DNA from: Takakia lepidozioides
Lineage: Eukaryota; Streptophyta; Takakiopsida; Takakiales; Takakiaceae
Length of the DNA stretch: 64,000 bases
Direction: 5' to 3'
NCBI GenBank assembly: GCA_030704615.1
Contig: CM060731.1
Location: 55,164,221-55,228,220 of the forward strand
The notes below the pieces were generated by a model. The model did not search any database. It saw only the letters and a program-made list of their open reading frames with translations, and was not told the DNA's origin. Shown piece after piece: positions 24,131-35,395 of the stretch (position 1 is its first letter; every line of letters starts with the position of its first letter). The translations under genes were made by a program, and so were the position numbers.

Positions 24131-24833
24131 TCCTTGGCTCCTGGCTCTCTAAGACAAGACTAAGCACTCCACAGCCTTTGCAAGCTCCTGAAACCCTAAG
24201 GCTTACATTTCAGCCACAAGACACTCCTCTTGTGGTGCAAGAGCTCTTCTTCCAAGCTCTGAAACCCTAGGTGCAGATTCCATGGCCTTGCCGCACCTCT
24301 TAGCTCATGTTCCAGCCCTGCTCTTGCCATGACAAGATCCCTCTCAATGCTGAAGCTCGAGATTGAAACCCAATCTCAACATACTCCACAAAATGCACTG
24401 ATTTGCCCCAAGCCAAATCAGCCCTTTTGCTTGGTCTTGCAATCCTTCACACAATGAAAGCTCGCATTCCCAAGTCCAGTTCTCAGCTTTGCCACCAAAG
24501 CCACTATAACCTGCTCTTGACTGGTCATCTTCCCAAGCGTGCTTGCTCATGCATGTACACAATTTGAAACCATCAAGGTGTTCTAGAATTACCTGCAGCA
24601 TGGTGCTTTCATCTCTGAAGCTGAAGATCGAATGCCAAGGTCTACCACCTCGTAACCCACATCGCCTCCGCTTCTAACAACCAAGAGCTCCACGGTGCTC
24701 CTTGCATAACAACCTGGTTTCTCTCATTCTCAAGCAAAAACCACAAATGCTACAACTAACTTGTATCTGGCACTCACAGATATGAGCTCATCTTTCTCGA
24801 GTGATAAAGAAGAAGAATACAAGCACAAGCTCA

Positions 24834-25128
24834 TGCGAGCTCACAAAGCTGAAGCATAAACTCATGCACATATAAACTCATCACTCAAATACAAGTCAAG
24901 CCAAGTGCACCCCACGCCATGGGGAATCCACACTACGGCGCCATAGGTAGGCGTGGTGAGGCTCAACTCGAGAAAGATGAGCCTCCCGCGCTTGCCGTGA
25001 AGATAACCACTCCAGGGCCTAAATCTGCCTTCACCCCTGGATTGACACTTGGGCCAATCCCAAATGTCAATATGTAAAAGCTAGCTATTTCCTAGCTAGT
25101 TTCACACTAGTGGTAAAATAACTTGACA
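24834..25128 (-). repeat. Right (5') LTR
   Basis: 295-bp partner of 16,819-17,113. The minus strand starts TGTCAAGTTATTTTACC at the element edge, next to the CATGT duplication at 25,129-25,133. Confidence 0.87.
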
Positions 25129-25224
25129 CATGTTTCATCCATATTTCGTCGTCACCATTCATCCCATTCATCCCGTGAGAAGAAAACTGTGGATGCACTA
25201 CATGAAGTGAAGGACTGGTGTGGG

Positions 25225-26740
25225 CACTCTATAGGGTAAGGGCATTCACCATTCCACCAGGGTAAGGCCCCGATGTGAAAGGTAACCGAGGCTCCAGCTC
25301 AATAGGATCCACAACATTCATGGACCCGATATATGCTCCAAAGTGAGCCCCGATCTCTGGCAACGATCGGATATAGTTCCCTGGCAGGAAGGGTAAGGCA
25401 AGGACCCTGGGCTTATGGGTGATACCATCAATGTGACCCCATTTAGGGGCAGTACTATCCCATGTTACATACCACTACTTTTCACCGGACCTAGGAAGAT
25501 TATGAGTATGCACTTACATTATAATGAAAGAACACATCAAAGCAAGAGTTACAACAGATTTGGCCTCCTTTGTTCTGTGTGCAGACTGCCATGTGCCAAC
25601 CTACATACATTGATTGGCTCATTCATAAAACTTTACTTTGTAGAGTGTACATCATAATGCTCACAAATGTTGTAGACAACTTCCTAAAGGGGCAGAGAAG
25701 GCGGTCACCAACACCTTGACATGAAGGGGATCATGCTACAGTCTCATGTCCCTGCATGGAAGTCCTCTCCCCTCCACTGTGGTCTTTCTTGTGTGCATTC
25801 GCCAGCATGCGGGTCTTGTGGCAGAGCCATGGAATACATCCGGGATAGGCTCATCTTTCACGACATAGTATGGTTGGCCATGGCAAGCGCTCTGCACTTC
25901 GAGTAAAATAGTATAGCATATTTCCCTCTTCTTCATGACAGCCTCATTCACCGGAAACCAATGCTTGTTCAGCTGCAGAAACAAACCCAATGGACAAGGG
26001 TACCGTTTACTCAAAAATAATGAGCATGTGATTAAGTGCAAGCCAGTAGGAAAGAGAACAAATGCAGATGAAAAGTGAGAAACGTACCGGCCCAGCACCT
26101 CCTGCTCGTGGTTGTACAAATGTTTGATTCAAGTAAACAACTATGTAATGTGTCGTAAAGCAACCACACGAGACTTGTTGGGGGACAAGGGGATACAACC
26201 ACAGGCGGGGGTTCGTGGCGTTCTTCCATTGGAGGCTCGGGGGTAGAAATCTTTTGTAAAGTGCCTAGAAACGTGCAAACAAAGGCTTCAGTATACTGTG
26301 AGTATGTGACCTTTTGACACTATTTAAATGGAGGTACCGCTTCCCTTCCAGAATGACGACACTCCAGTGCGATCTGCACATGACAATTGCAAACAACGGC
26401 ATTAGAACATGAATGCACTCATAACACTGAGAATACAACACCGGTGTGTGATATAGGGTAACATGCAGCAGAGTACGTACGCATATATAACAGGAATAAT
26501 CCCCATCACACTGAAGGTAAGGAAAGCGTTTTTGCATCCACTGTAGAATAGAATGAGCGCCCGCACCGGATTCCGTGTAGTGGTCACGAAGGCATATCCA
26601 GGTAAAACTGCCAAGAAGACGTATCTTATTTCTTACATGGACGGGAAGGGACAATAATTTCATTCGCAAATAGAAATCCATGACTCTGTCACTTGTCCAC
26701 CCCCTGGGGTTAATCAGGAGTTCAGCGTCGTCTAGTCTGC
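25225..26740 (-). CDS. Ulp1-like (C48) cysteine protease of the MULE
   Basis: Minus-strand exons, edges approximate. About 26,740-26,480 encodes LINPRGWTSDRVMDFYL, the W-x-x-D-x-V-x-x-FYL opening of SENP/Ulp1 domains. About 26,361-26,298 encodes SHWSVVILEGKRYLHLNSV, with catalytic His in HW and Asn where Asp is expected. About 26,254-26,090 encodes LVPQQVSCGCF, with the oxyanion Gln and catalytic Cys. About 25,978-25,790 encodes LNKHWFPVNEAVMKKRE. About 25,410-25,225 encodes a probable C-terminal exon (LPEIGAHFGAYIG) ending in TAA. Ulp1 enzymes cleave SUMO from proteins. The start is not found; its upstream region is shared with the divergent gene at 26,821. The Asp-to-Asn change may weaken or abolish activity. 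Confidence 0.72.
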
Positions 26741-26820
26741 GTCGTTTCTTCCTCCAAAACCAAGCAAAGGGTTCGCATGTTGTACAGGGGTGAAGGACGG
26801 TAATCTACACTCCTGTGGCT

Positions 26821-28240
26821 AGATAAACAAAATTGGAAAAGATATCCAAGGAATGTCAGTGGGGTTGGTCCCCTCTTTACACCATTATTCATAAGGGAAA
26901 TGTGCCTGCCACCCTACCCACTTTCTTCAAACACTCGGACGACGAATCGAAGCTCCTACGAGAAGTCTTTGCATCCTACCGCAAGGCAGGGCCCCCTATG
27001 AAATGCCCGCTGATTTTGCAGGTGACTATCTGGATGTCATATGCCAGTAGCACTGATGCAATTTCTTCATCGACAAACACACTGTTGCATGATGTCATGG
27101 TTCAACTTGTTGGAACGCCAGAGGGCAATTCCATGCTCAAACATGCGTCAGCTAATTTCCTGTTGGTTGGTCCCTGCCTATTTGCATACCTGCCAGTTAA
27201 TCTGATGCGTGAGACGAACAGATGCGTGGAGGACTTGTTGCATTCCGACCCGAGCCGGACAGATGGTGTGAACAAGGATATGCAAGAATTCATAGACATG
27301 ACTCGATGGAGAGCTTTGGGGGATTTTGCCATCTGCAATCCAAAGGGTTTTGACACGTTGTGGTGTATTGACACAAGCAACATTTCTGAGAGACATGAAG
27401 CAATCCAGGACTTCCAGAATACCCTGAAACACCGTGAAGACATTGACATGAGCTGGATTTTCAGCACGGAAGGTGATTTTGTTCCCATCTTTGCGTGAAT
27501 CCATTTGCCTTGCATGTGCCTTGCATTGTTTACATAGAGCCATTATACTCATTATTTGTTTTGTTCATTTTTTAGGTGATGTGGGCCATGGGAATGAAGC
27601 ATTGCAGGCTGCGTACATGGCTGCAATTGCTGATGTGCAGCGGGTGGGGGATATTACATGCAACCTCGATCATTCCCGAATGAAAGGTTTTGACTTCCAG
27701 TATGGTGAAATCACAACACCCCCTTAGGCTTTGCCTTCTCATGAAGTAGATCGTGGTGTCGTGTAGCGTGCTCACAAACAGCCCCTTCCAGTCACGCCTA
27801 CTTCTCTGATGTTCGGGTCACCAACAGAGCTGTTGCAAGATGATGAGCCCACACCTGGAGTGGAAGGGAAGCTTGCACATGAATGCATTGGGGCCGATGA
27901 TGCAGTGAAGCCCGACCATGTACATGACGGTCGTCTGTGTAACCATGACACCGCCACCACAGACCTTACCTTCCTTGACATTAATGCCACTGAACCAGGT
28001 GCTCTTACTCAAATGGAAATCGAATTGCATTCAAGCGAGGTTGTGAATGAACAGGTGCACTTGCCTGCAGTGCATGCACCCAACAACGCTACACATGCAT
28101 GTTTTCTCAACCCCGCCCCCTTGGGCATTAGGGATCCTTCTGACACACGCTTCGCTATGCCTGTTATGGTGCCTATAGTAACACGAATGGTGTTGTCCCG
28201 ACGCCAATTGGCATCCCAGGCAGCCAACTGCTCTTGAACA
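26821..28240 (+). pseudogene. Unrecognised MULE cargo gene, two exons, interrupted
   Basis: Exon 1 is open from about 26,821 to 27,472 (opening KISKECQWGWSPLYTIIHKG); a GT-AG intron follows, and exon 2 starts at 27,576 in phase (EGDVGHGNEALQAAYMAAI). The same frame continues to about 28,240 through two TAG stops, at about 27,725-27,727 and 27,764-27,766. No ATG opens exon 1, so there is probably an upstream exon, or the sequence before it is lost. I do not recognise a domain. It lies head to head with the Ulp1-like gene, and its end overlaps the end of the finger gene on the other strand. Confidence 0.5.
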
Positions 28241-29600
28241 TACTGGTTTCTGATGGACTCCAACTCAACTTGTCTTGCTATTTCTTTGAATTCAAAGCTT
28301 GAGAGGGCAGACTTGTACTCATGATAGGATATAATGGCACTGCACTCATTGTAGACAGCTCCATAGTCAAAGGCAATGCCATGCTTCTTTGCCCAGATAG
28401 CCATGGTCTTGAAGACATCATCCTTCTCCTTCTCTGGTGCTGCATGCTAATTCGCAGGGAAACAAGTACAAACACATTAATATAAACCACAACATTTCCA
28501 GCGATTATGTTGATATCTGACCCTGAACATGAGCATGTGTAAGTGAAATGGAGAGGGAAATGAATATGTGCATGAAGTACTCTAGTGCGAATTCACCTGT
28601 CGATTGATCCACCAGCGGCCATACGCCGCACCCAAGTTACATTTAGCAAAGCCCTCCGCGTCAACAAGGTGCCTGAGGGACTGTTGGAATTGAGGATGTT
28701 CCATGCTTGGGAAGAGTACAGGAAGCAATCCATAGTTAAGAAGGGTGTGAAGGCCAAGACACCGAACAGGTGCAGGCTTTTTTGGAACTCCATGGATGAA
28801 GTCAGAGATTTTGACTTGTTGGTAAAATAAAAAATGGCATCCTCCCTGGAGCGAGGAAGTGGAGGATCAGGAACCCGTGCCCCACTGACCACTTTGTTTC
28901 TTGCTAATGATTTGGATGCATGCAACTTCCCTGCCTTTGAACCCCCGGCTGGAGCCCCTTTCCTAGAGTTTTTAGGAGGAAGATTACCTGATGTCAATTT
29001 TTTTCCATGGCCTGCATGATGGGAGGAAAAACCCTTCCAAGTTTGCAAATGTAGAGCCCTCTTGCGTTTTGGCGCTTCATCAAATGTGTCATCATCGGAG
29101 TCATCCGGAAGCTGACCTGATGTGGGATGTGTCTGATAGGAAGCGTCGTCGGCGTCTGATGACAAGTCTTGGACTACTTGACTCTGCGACCTCATCTTCC
29201 TTCTTGATTTCTGCTGGAGATGCTCCATTTCTTGGGACACGTCCGCCTGGGAGGCCTGGCCCTTCTTCCTATATGTGGTCTTGTGAGGTGACATATGTCC
29301 ATGGCGCCTGAGGTCATCTTCCATAATACCCTTCTGGCTTGGTTCAAAAATAGGGTACATTTTGAGGATACCTTCACCTTCCCCATGCTTCATACAACCA
29401 TCCATCCTATGTAAGTTCAGTTTCTTTTTATCGGCAAAAAGCAGATCACAGTGTATGCATATGTATTGTCGTCTGTTAGACGCACCAGGTTCATGGACCC
29501 TTGCCCTCGTGTAGGCCTCGCATATGAGGGACTCGTATTCATCAGTATCATATGTCTCGCGGTATTCCCTCCGGTTCTCTATCATTTTGCTCTCCTTCAT
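28009..29600 (-). CDS. C2H2-like finger protein, MULE cargo
   Basis: The ATG at 29,600 opens MKESKMIENRREYRETYD. A finger YICIHCDLLFADKKKLNLHR, with Cys-x2-Cys and a downstream His pair, follows. Next comes a long charged, Ser/Lys-rich middle with basic clusters suggesting nuclear location. The frame changes near 28,830 (frameshift or unseen intron) into a well-formed block, VKISDFIHGVPKKPAPVRCL, ending at a GT donor near 28,601. A further exon (about 28,450-28,200) encodes KTMAIWAKKHGIAFDYGAVY and a helical segment. The part after about 28,190 may be read-through. The function is unknown; a DNA-binding helper of the transposon is possible. Confidence 0.55.
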
Positions 29601-29758
29601 CGTGAATGTGCAGTCTCCCAACAATTGCAGCGCCAGCGTGCAAACCTACACAGACAATGCCTAGCATAAATCCACAGCAACGACACTTTTTTTAACCTTG
29701 AAATTGCATGCATGGGCATTCAACCCCCCTAAAACCTCTAACAATGGAGTGCATGAGC

Positions 29759-29779
29759 CTAAACCCTAAACCCTAAACA
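29759..29779. repeat. Short interstitial telomere-like tract
   Basis: CTAAACCCTAAACCCTAAAC, about three units of the plant CCCTAAA telomere repeat, inside the MULE near its right end. Confidence 0.8.
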
Positions 29780-30589
29780 CCAAAACAAAATGAAAGGACT
29801 TCAGATAATATGAAATATCTCCGTATGGAGAGTGTTCATGGCCGCATATGTGCACGTCCCTGCAGCTCGCAACTGAACTATGGAAACAACACTTTATCCG
29901 GGTCTGCTCTTTCAAATACCAAGCAAATGAAACATGCAATAAGTTGCCCTCACCTACAATTTTTGTAACACACAAAAGTAACAAGCATCTTACCCTAAAC
30001 TCCATATGAAACAAAGTGTTCACCTCAACTTCATGTCAATGCTTGCATAAAGTGCCCATAAGTACGATACAACCCCACTTTTGCAGTTTCCTAAGTACTG
30101 TAGTGAGAAAACGATACAGGAACGCGGGTAGTGTGCATTAAGGCTAGCACACACGTACTTCTCTAGTTCACTCATTTACCATTGCTATTGCTCTGATTGA
30201 TCAGTTCCCTCCCTTACAGTATCTGTAGTACTGGAATGTCCCACATTTCCGAACCTATGCATACAGTATATGTGAAAGTACCCACAAAGAAGGGAACCTG
30301 CGCCGGATAACACAGAAGAGCAAGATTGAGGTTGTGGAGCGATAATAAGGACCTGCATGCAATTCATATTTGGAGCGGAAGTGGTGCAACCATTGAAGAC
30401 GGCCACAACATCTTACTTCGTATGCCGATTCTCCATTCCTATCCACAAACTCGACCTGTATGACGGGACGCGGTACGCCAACGCCATCAAGCGCAACGAT
30501 AGCGACAATTCGCAATGCCTGCCAACAGCGCAACGTCCCGTCTCATCTGGAACGTCTATTCCACCTACTCTCATCATTTTACATGCAAT

Positions 30590-30809
30590 GCCATACCATG
30601 TATGCAATGGACGCAAACATGTGGCATGGGGAGGTTGAAGGCATGCAGAGGGGATGGGGGATGATGCCATGCATGAGGTGAGGATGGGAGGCGGGATAGG
30701 GATGGGTGAGGAGGATGGTGTGCGGGATGGAGGCGGGGGTGGCGGGGGGTCCACGTTGGCTGAACCGGCTCCCTCGCATTGAACTCCAAGGCCCCATCTA
30801 TTACTTGGC
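30590..30809 (-). repeat. MULE right terminal inverted repeat
   Basis: Inverted copy of 12,691-12,965 with gaps in the C-rich part. The element's last base is 30,809. Confidence 0.88.
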
Positions 30810-30818
30810 ATCAAACTT
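30810..30818. repeat. MULE target-site duplication, right
   Basis: ATCAAACTT, identical to 12,682-12,690. Confidence 0.88.
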
Positions 30819-31044
30819 GGAGTTTTGGTGAGTGTGCCAGCCCAAGCCCTGGAGGCTAACATGTAGGCGATGCTTTTTTAAACATGGGAAGGGGGAAGGG
30901 GGAAGGTAAATGCAGACTGCAAAATTATACGCAATGGGCAAGCATGAAAAGTGGCTCTTGGGGGGATCTGTCTGAACTTATTGATAGAGGTGAGAGAGAA
31001 AATAGACAAATGTACTACGGGCTCTCATACCATCATGGATAAGT

Positions 31045-32600
31045 TTGAATCAACTGGTTGAATTAAAAAGAGGGTACAACTCTGTCCATTTTTTTCCAAA
31101 AACAAGAAAACATTTTTGCAATATCTGGGATTCTACAGCCTTCCTTCCAAAGGAGAATGTCACTCTTCCTCTCTCTTCTAGGAATGCAGAAGCATGGCAG
31201 CTGTTGGTTGAAGAGATTCCCCCTTGTTGGACATCTATATGTTCCTACCCTGCTGCACTTCGTTCTCTTCCAGCTTGGCTGGGAAAAGGTGACTCTAGTT
31301 TTTCTCTTTGGCCTTTTATGCCATATCTCATCATTGCAGCGCCATGTCTGGTAGCACCCTGTCTGGCAGGGCTTTTAGGGTGGCTCAGGATGAGAGTCCT
31401 ATTCCAACATCGCTCTCCAGTATTGATGAAGCAGGGCCTTATGCTATAACAGTTTTCTGTAGAACCTCAGGGGATTGCAGCCTAGCTCCCCCGATCAACA
31501 TAGCGCATTATAAGGCCTCCTTCTATTGGTTTCAGCTCCCCTTCAGCATCTCCAATTTGATCTGGCAAAGTGGAATTGGATGTATGCAGACCATCGGCCC
31601 TTCTTTGCTTACTTAGTGAAACTCAGCTACTCTTTTAAGACCACTGATGCTTTTCACTGATACGTGGAACTCCAAAAGGAGCCACTTGCCCTCAGCCCCA
31701 ACCAATTGGCAGCTCGTGCAGAAAGATGTTTGCAGGAAAGATAGAGTGGCAAAAATAAGTAGGCTCGTCTGGAAGTTGGCCGATCGTATTCTGCCGCGGT
31801 TCGGCTTCATTTCTGATTCTTCCACTTCCTCCTCCATGCACCTTTGCCCTTTCACTTCCTTTGTCCGGGTTTCAATTAGCAAGATCTATGCAAACTGGTG
31901 CTCGGATTTCTCTTTTCAAAGTTCTATGTTGCTTCTAAACATGGAGAGGGGTGCTATTTGGAGTGTTTGCCTGGTGTGGGCGGCTCTCATAGCACACACC
32001 CTCTCGAATATTTGTAAGTTTAGATGCTCTCATGTTTATGCGGATATAAGACCTTGTGTCGTTACATAGAGTTCACTCAGACATTCTGTCTGAAGCAAGA
32101 AAAGCTTGGAGTGCTTTGTGTGCAACTGCTGCTAGATGTTCACAAAGAAGGAGAATACAGCTATTCGTTAGCTTTGATAACTCCTGGGGAAAAGGAGGCC
32201 ACTTATGCACAAGAACAGCTGAATCAAAGGTTGTCTGTAACAATTGCGTCCCGTCGTGTTGGCAGTTCTCTTAAATCCCGTCATTCTGCAGAACCGGAGG
32301 ACTCTGATGTTAACTGGCGCCACAAGCGCACCCTTAGGAAGGGTAAGTCTAAGGCCCATCTCTAGTTTGACTCCTCTAGGAATAGATCATTCCCCCTCCT
32401 CTTGGTTCCCCACCCCCCTCCTTGCAGACCTTCTCATCCATAGCCTCTGCAGGTCCCTGGTTCTGGTTTCGGAGCGGGTGCCCCATTTTTCTTCCTCATG
32501 GATTTTCTCGCAGGGTTATTTTTTCCTTGTTCTCTATCATGTACTCCCTTGCTTTTATTAATAGGGCCCCCTGTTCTTTAAAATTAAAAAAAAACAAAAA
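31045..32600 (+). mobile_element. Degenerate L1-like LINE with poly(A) tail
   Basis: Broken plus-strand frames resemble the C-terminal third of plant L1 proteins: IWDSTAFLPKENVTLPLSS, then LFTDTWNSKRSHLPSAPTNW, then a Trp-rich zf-RVT-like stretch ending near TCACTCAGACATTC at 32.09 kb. The 3' end has the usual plant L1 layout, a T-rich run, ATTAATAGGGCC and then an A-rich tail (32,580-32,600). The reverse transcriptase core is absent, so the copy is 5'-truncated. No target duplication was found by eye. Confidence 0.65.
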
Positions 32601-35395
32601 TCATATACAAAATGCCCAGCAAGATTAGAAGGCAAGTAGGTCTCCCCACATCTTGTAGAGTATAAAATGTACCTGAGGTGCACAGTGCTGTAACACTGCT
32701 AATACCCACCACCAAGAACTGGTCTGAGGCACTTCGGGAAGGTTGGAGATCGGAGGGTAAACACTCGAAGACATGACCCACACTCAACACTGCCATTTCC
32801 TAGAAAGCACTGGACAATAACATTCACAAATCCAGACCCAATCACAAATGAGATCTTCAAAAAGTCTTCTTCAGAGTATCGGACCTGATCACTCAGAAGA
32901 TTTCACCAAACATTAGTAAAAGGGTGCTATACAAAGTGGGCGTGAACTATGACAAAAATTTAAAGCGCTAACGGGCAATGTCAATCTCTCAATGTCAATC
33001 TACCCCTCCTGGATGTCCCACATGTGTGACAAGAGTAGAATGAATGCCACTATTACCAGAGAGACTGTTTTTCATGCTTTTATTGCCACTAATTGAACTT
33101 TCACTAGATCTCTTTTCTGCATGTTGAAAGGTCTAAGTCACTAGATTCTTGCATTCTTCATGGGGGATGCCCTTCAGGTAAGAGGTGCTGTTTCTTTCGT
33201 GTGTGGGCTCCCCCCCCCTTCCTCTTCCATTCTGTACCAGCAATGAAACCCTTATGTCATCCAGGAGCATCACTTGCATGAATATTGGTCATCTTTGCAC
33301 CCCAGTAACCAGATTACCAGACCTTTGTGGGTCATCAACATTGACCACAACGAAATAAGGTGGAATCGTCGGGTACCATTGAGAGCAGTTTGGACTTCAT
33401 CTGCTCACCAGAGCATTGCAGCATACCTGTCTTCACAGGATGAATCTCCTTACCACTCTTTGTGCTCAGGGGATAGCCATTTTATTCCCAAGACTTAGAA
33501 TCTAACTGCCTTTCATACAATGGTGTGTTAAGATACCTGCAACAACCTTTCCTTTGACAGTGACTACACAGTAAATGGCTCTTTCCTCCACTCTATCAAA
33601 TTCCAAGCAACAAGCCTACACCAGGCCTGGTCTACATTGCACACTGCCACCATTTCTCTCCTCTTAAGCAAAGAAGGAAAACAATGAGCAAACGGAAGAC
33701 TGTTAATACCTGCAGGCGTGGAACTGTAGGCTTTGTCAAGATGCCGGACAAAAAGGAAGAGGAAGAAGAATGGGTGCATCCTCCACTATTTTCAAGTCAG
33801 ACTGGCTCGATCCTCTAGTTGTCCATGTGTGTTGCAGGTCACGCCAACCTAAGTAGCCAAAATTGAGACAGGCAAGAAATGTATTAGATAAACAACAGAC
33901 AAAATCATGCAGTGTGGTATACCCTGAACCACTTTGCACTGTATGAGATGAAACAATGGGATGAGGTAAAGCCCCCACAGATTTTCCTACATTTACTGTG
34001 ACCTAATATTTGCTCCTGACGTTTCAGCACTAGAAGCAAAGAGAAGACATGCTGGAATGAATTCCTCCACCTTTCACACTCTGCCTCCATCATGTAGGTA
34101 GTCTATGTTTGAAGTTCGCAAATTGTGTGACCTGGACTCTTTGCAGAGCCCTTTTTAAGACCTTGATATCTAGACAGCCCACTAATCAGCTTTTTTCATG
34201 GTACCCCAGCCCATGTTAGGTCCACCTAATAGCATTTCGTTTGAGTTGAAGATCACCACTTGGCTGTAAGCACACCCTAAGCACCACACTAGAAAGCTTT
34301 GTTCAGCAGGTTTGACAAAGCCTCTTAGTCACTTGGTAGCTAGATTATGACCATTTGGCGTTGCCTTAATTCAACAAGGTGGTCTCCATGTCCATTGGAA
34401 AGAGAGACATCATAGGCAGATGCTACGTCTTTGATACTTTCTGGTCATAAGAAATTCAAAACAGGACACATACCTCTAGCAATGGAAGTTGAGGTGAAAC
34501 AAGGGCATAGAAAGTACACAGACACATTGCAGTGAGAGACACAAACTTCCCTTTCTGTCTTCGCTCCTGTTGTCTGCCAGAATATCAGGGAGCTGTTATA
34601 CACCACATGAGGACCTAACTTCACATGAGGAAGGCTCAAGGGTTTCAAACTCACTCTCAACTGAAGGAGCCAACTGTGAAGAGGGAAACTATTCCCCACA
34701 GCCATCACCATCGATTAACAAAAAGGCTTTTGCAATCTGTTGCCCCTCCTGCATAGGGAAGCCCCTGCCATCATAGAACAACAGGAGACACTACTCATGC
34801 TTCTTCCTTACTCTACAGACGCAAAGCTATGTTTAGCGCACACTACACAGAGCACATCCACCTCCACTGCAGCAGATTAGTCACCTCTTAAGTTAGTTGT
34901 GAGTGCAAATTTATGTGTCAGAGTCCAGCCTAACATGCAGCTTAAGTCCAGATACACAGAGAAATGCTAAGAAGATCTGGCTCCATCCTTTCACCTGATG
35001 GAGTGAACATTCGATAGATGATTTAACCTCTCGCCATCACATATGCAATAATTCGTCCTGTGCCGTCCAACCACATGACCAACAAACTCCTGTGAACTGA
35101 GAAACACAGATGAGTTTTATGCACATTCAATTATCGGCTAAAGATCACCCGTGTCTCAATCAGCCCATTTCCCGACCTTGATCAAACCTCTGGTGGAGTT
35201 TATATACCAGCCTCTCTAATGTGAAGAGACATGATGCAGCAGTTGTGAGCTGCCAATATCAACCATCAGCGCAGGATACAGATTACTTCACAGACCAAGA
35301 GTCACTCAGTGAGTGCACACAAGTAGCCTTGTCGCCAAAGATCCCACGCCTGGTTTGTGCACAACAGAAAGGGGAGGAGAGGGGGTGGTATAAAG
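32601..35395 (-). other. Intergenic; possible exons of the neighbouring gene
   Basis: No gene is firmly supported. Two minus-strand stretches look coding: about 32,800-32,650 (ASDQFLVVGISSVTALCTS, followed by a GT donor) and about 34,790-34,690 (GFPMQEGQQIAKAFLLIDGD, but with a following TAG). Both could be remaining exons of the gene at 40.6-47.8 kb, which has no visible end; phase could not be checked. A C-run lies near 33,210. Confidence 0.25.

Larger units (their letters stand above)
21994..24833 (-). other. Long leader of the retroelement, repeat-rich
   Basis: About 2.8 kb lies between the 5' LTR and gag, with no supported coding sequence. The part next to gag is shared with the opposite copy at 10.8-11.5 kb, so it is a conserved leader. 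No obvious tRNA primer-binding site adjoins the LTR. The rest consists mainly of two tandem arrays listed separately. Confidence 0.6.
16631..25128 (-). mobile_element. LTR retroelement carrying a DNA methyltransferase and PHD finger
   Basis: An 8.5-kb insertion in the MULE. In minus-strand order it holds an LTR (25,128-24,834), a long repeat-rich leader, gag with a zinc knuckle, a retropepsin-like region, a C5 DNA methyltransferase, a PHD finger, an ACTAGT-rich block and a second LTR (17,113-16,819). The target duplication CATGT lies at 16,626-16,630 and 25,129-25,133; joining the flanks restores a unit like the neighbouring one at about 16,490-16,530. I found no reverse transcriptase, RNase H or integrase in any frame. 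Cytosine methyltransferases captured by LTR retrotransposons are known from dinoflagellates and the charophyte Klebsormidium. Here pol is either lost or never present, so movement would need help in trans. Confidence 0.85.
12691..30809. mobile_element. Complete Mutator-like element (MULE) with cargo genes
   Basis: The element starts GCCAAGTAATAGATGGG at 12,691 and ends with the inverted copy CCATCTATTACTTGGC at 30,809. The same 9 bases, ATCAAACTT, lie directly outside both ends (12,682-12,690 and 30,810-30,818), the length typical of Mutator superfamily target duplications. Total length is 18.1 kb; removing the nested retroelement leaves about 9.6 kb. Inside are a decayed MURA-like transposase (+), a Ulp1-like protease (-), an unrecognised gene (+) and a C2H2-like finger gene (-). 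Ulp1-type cargo is known from plant MULEs of the Kaonashi type; whether this element belongs there needs comparison. The transposase is broken, so the copy is not autonomous now. Confidence 0.88.
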
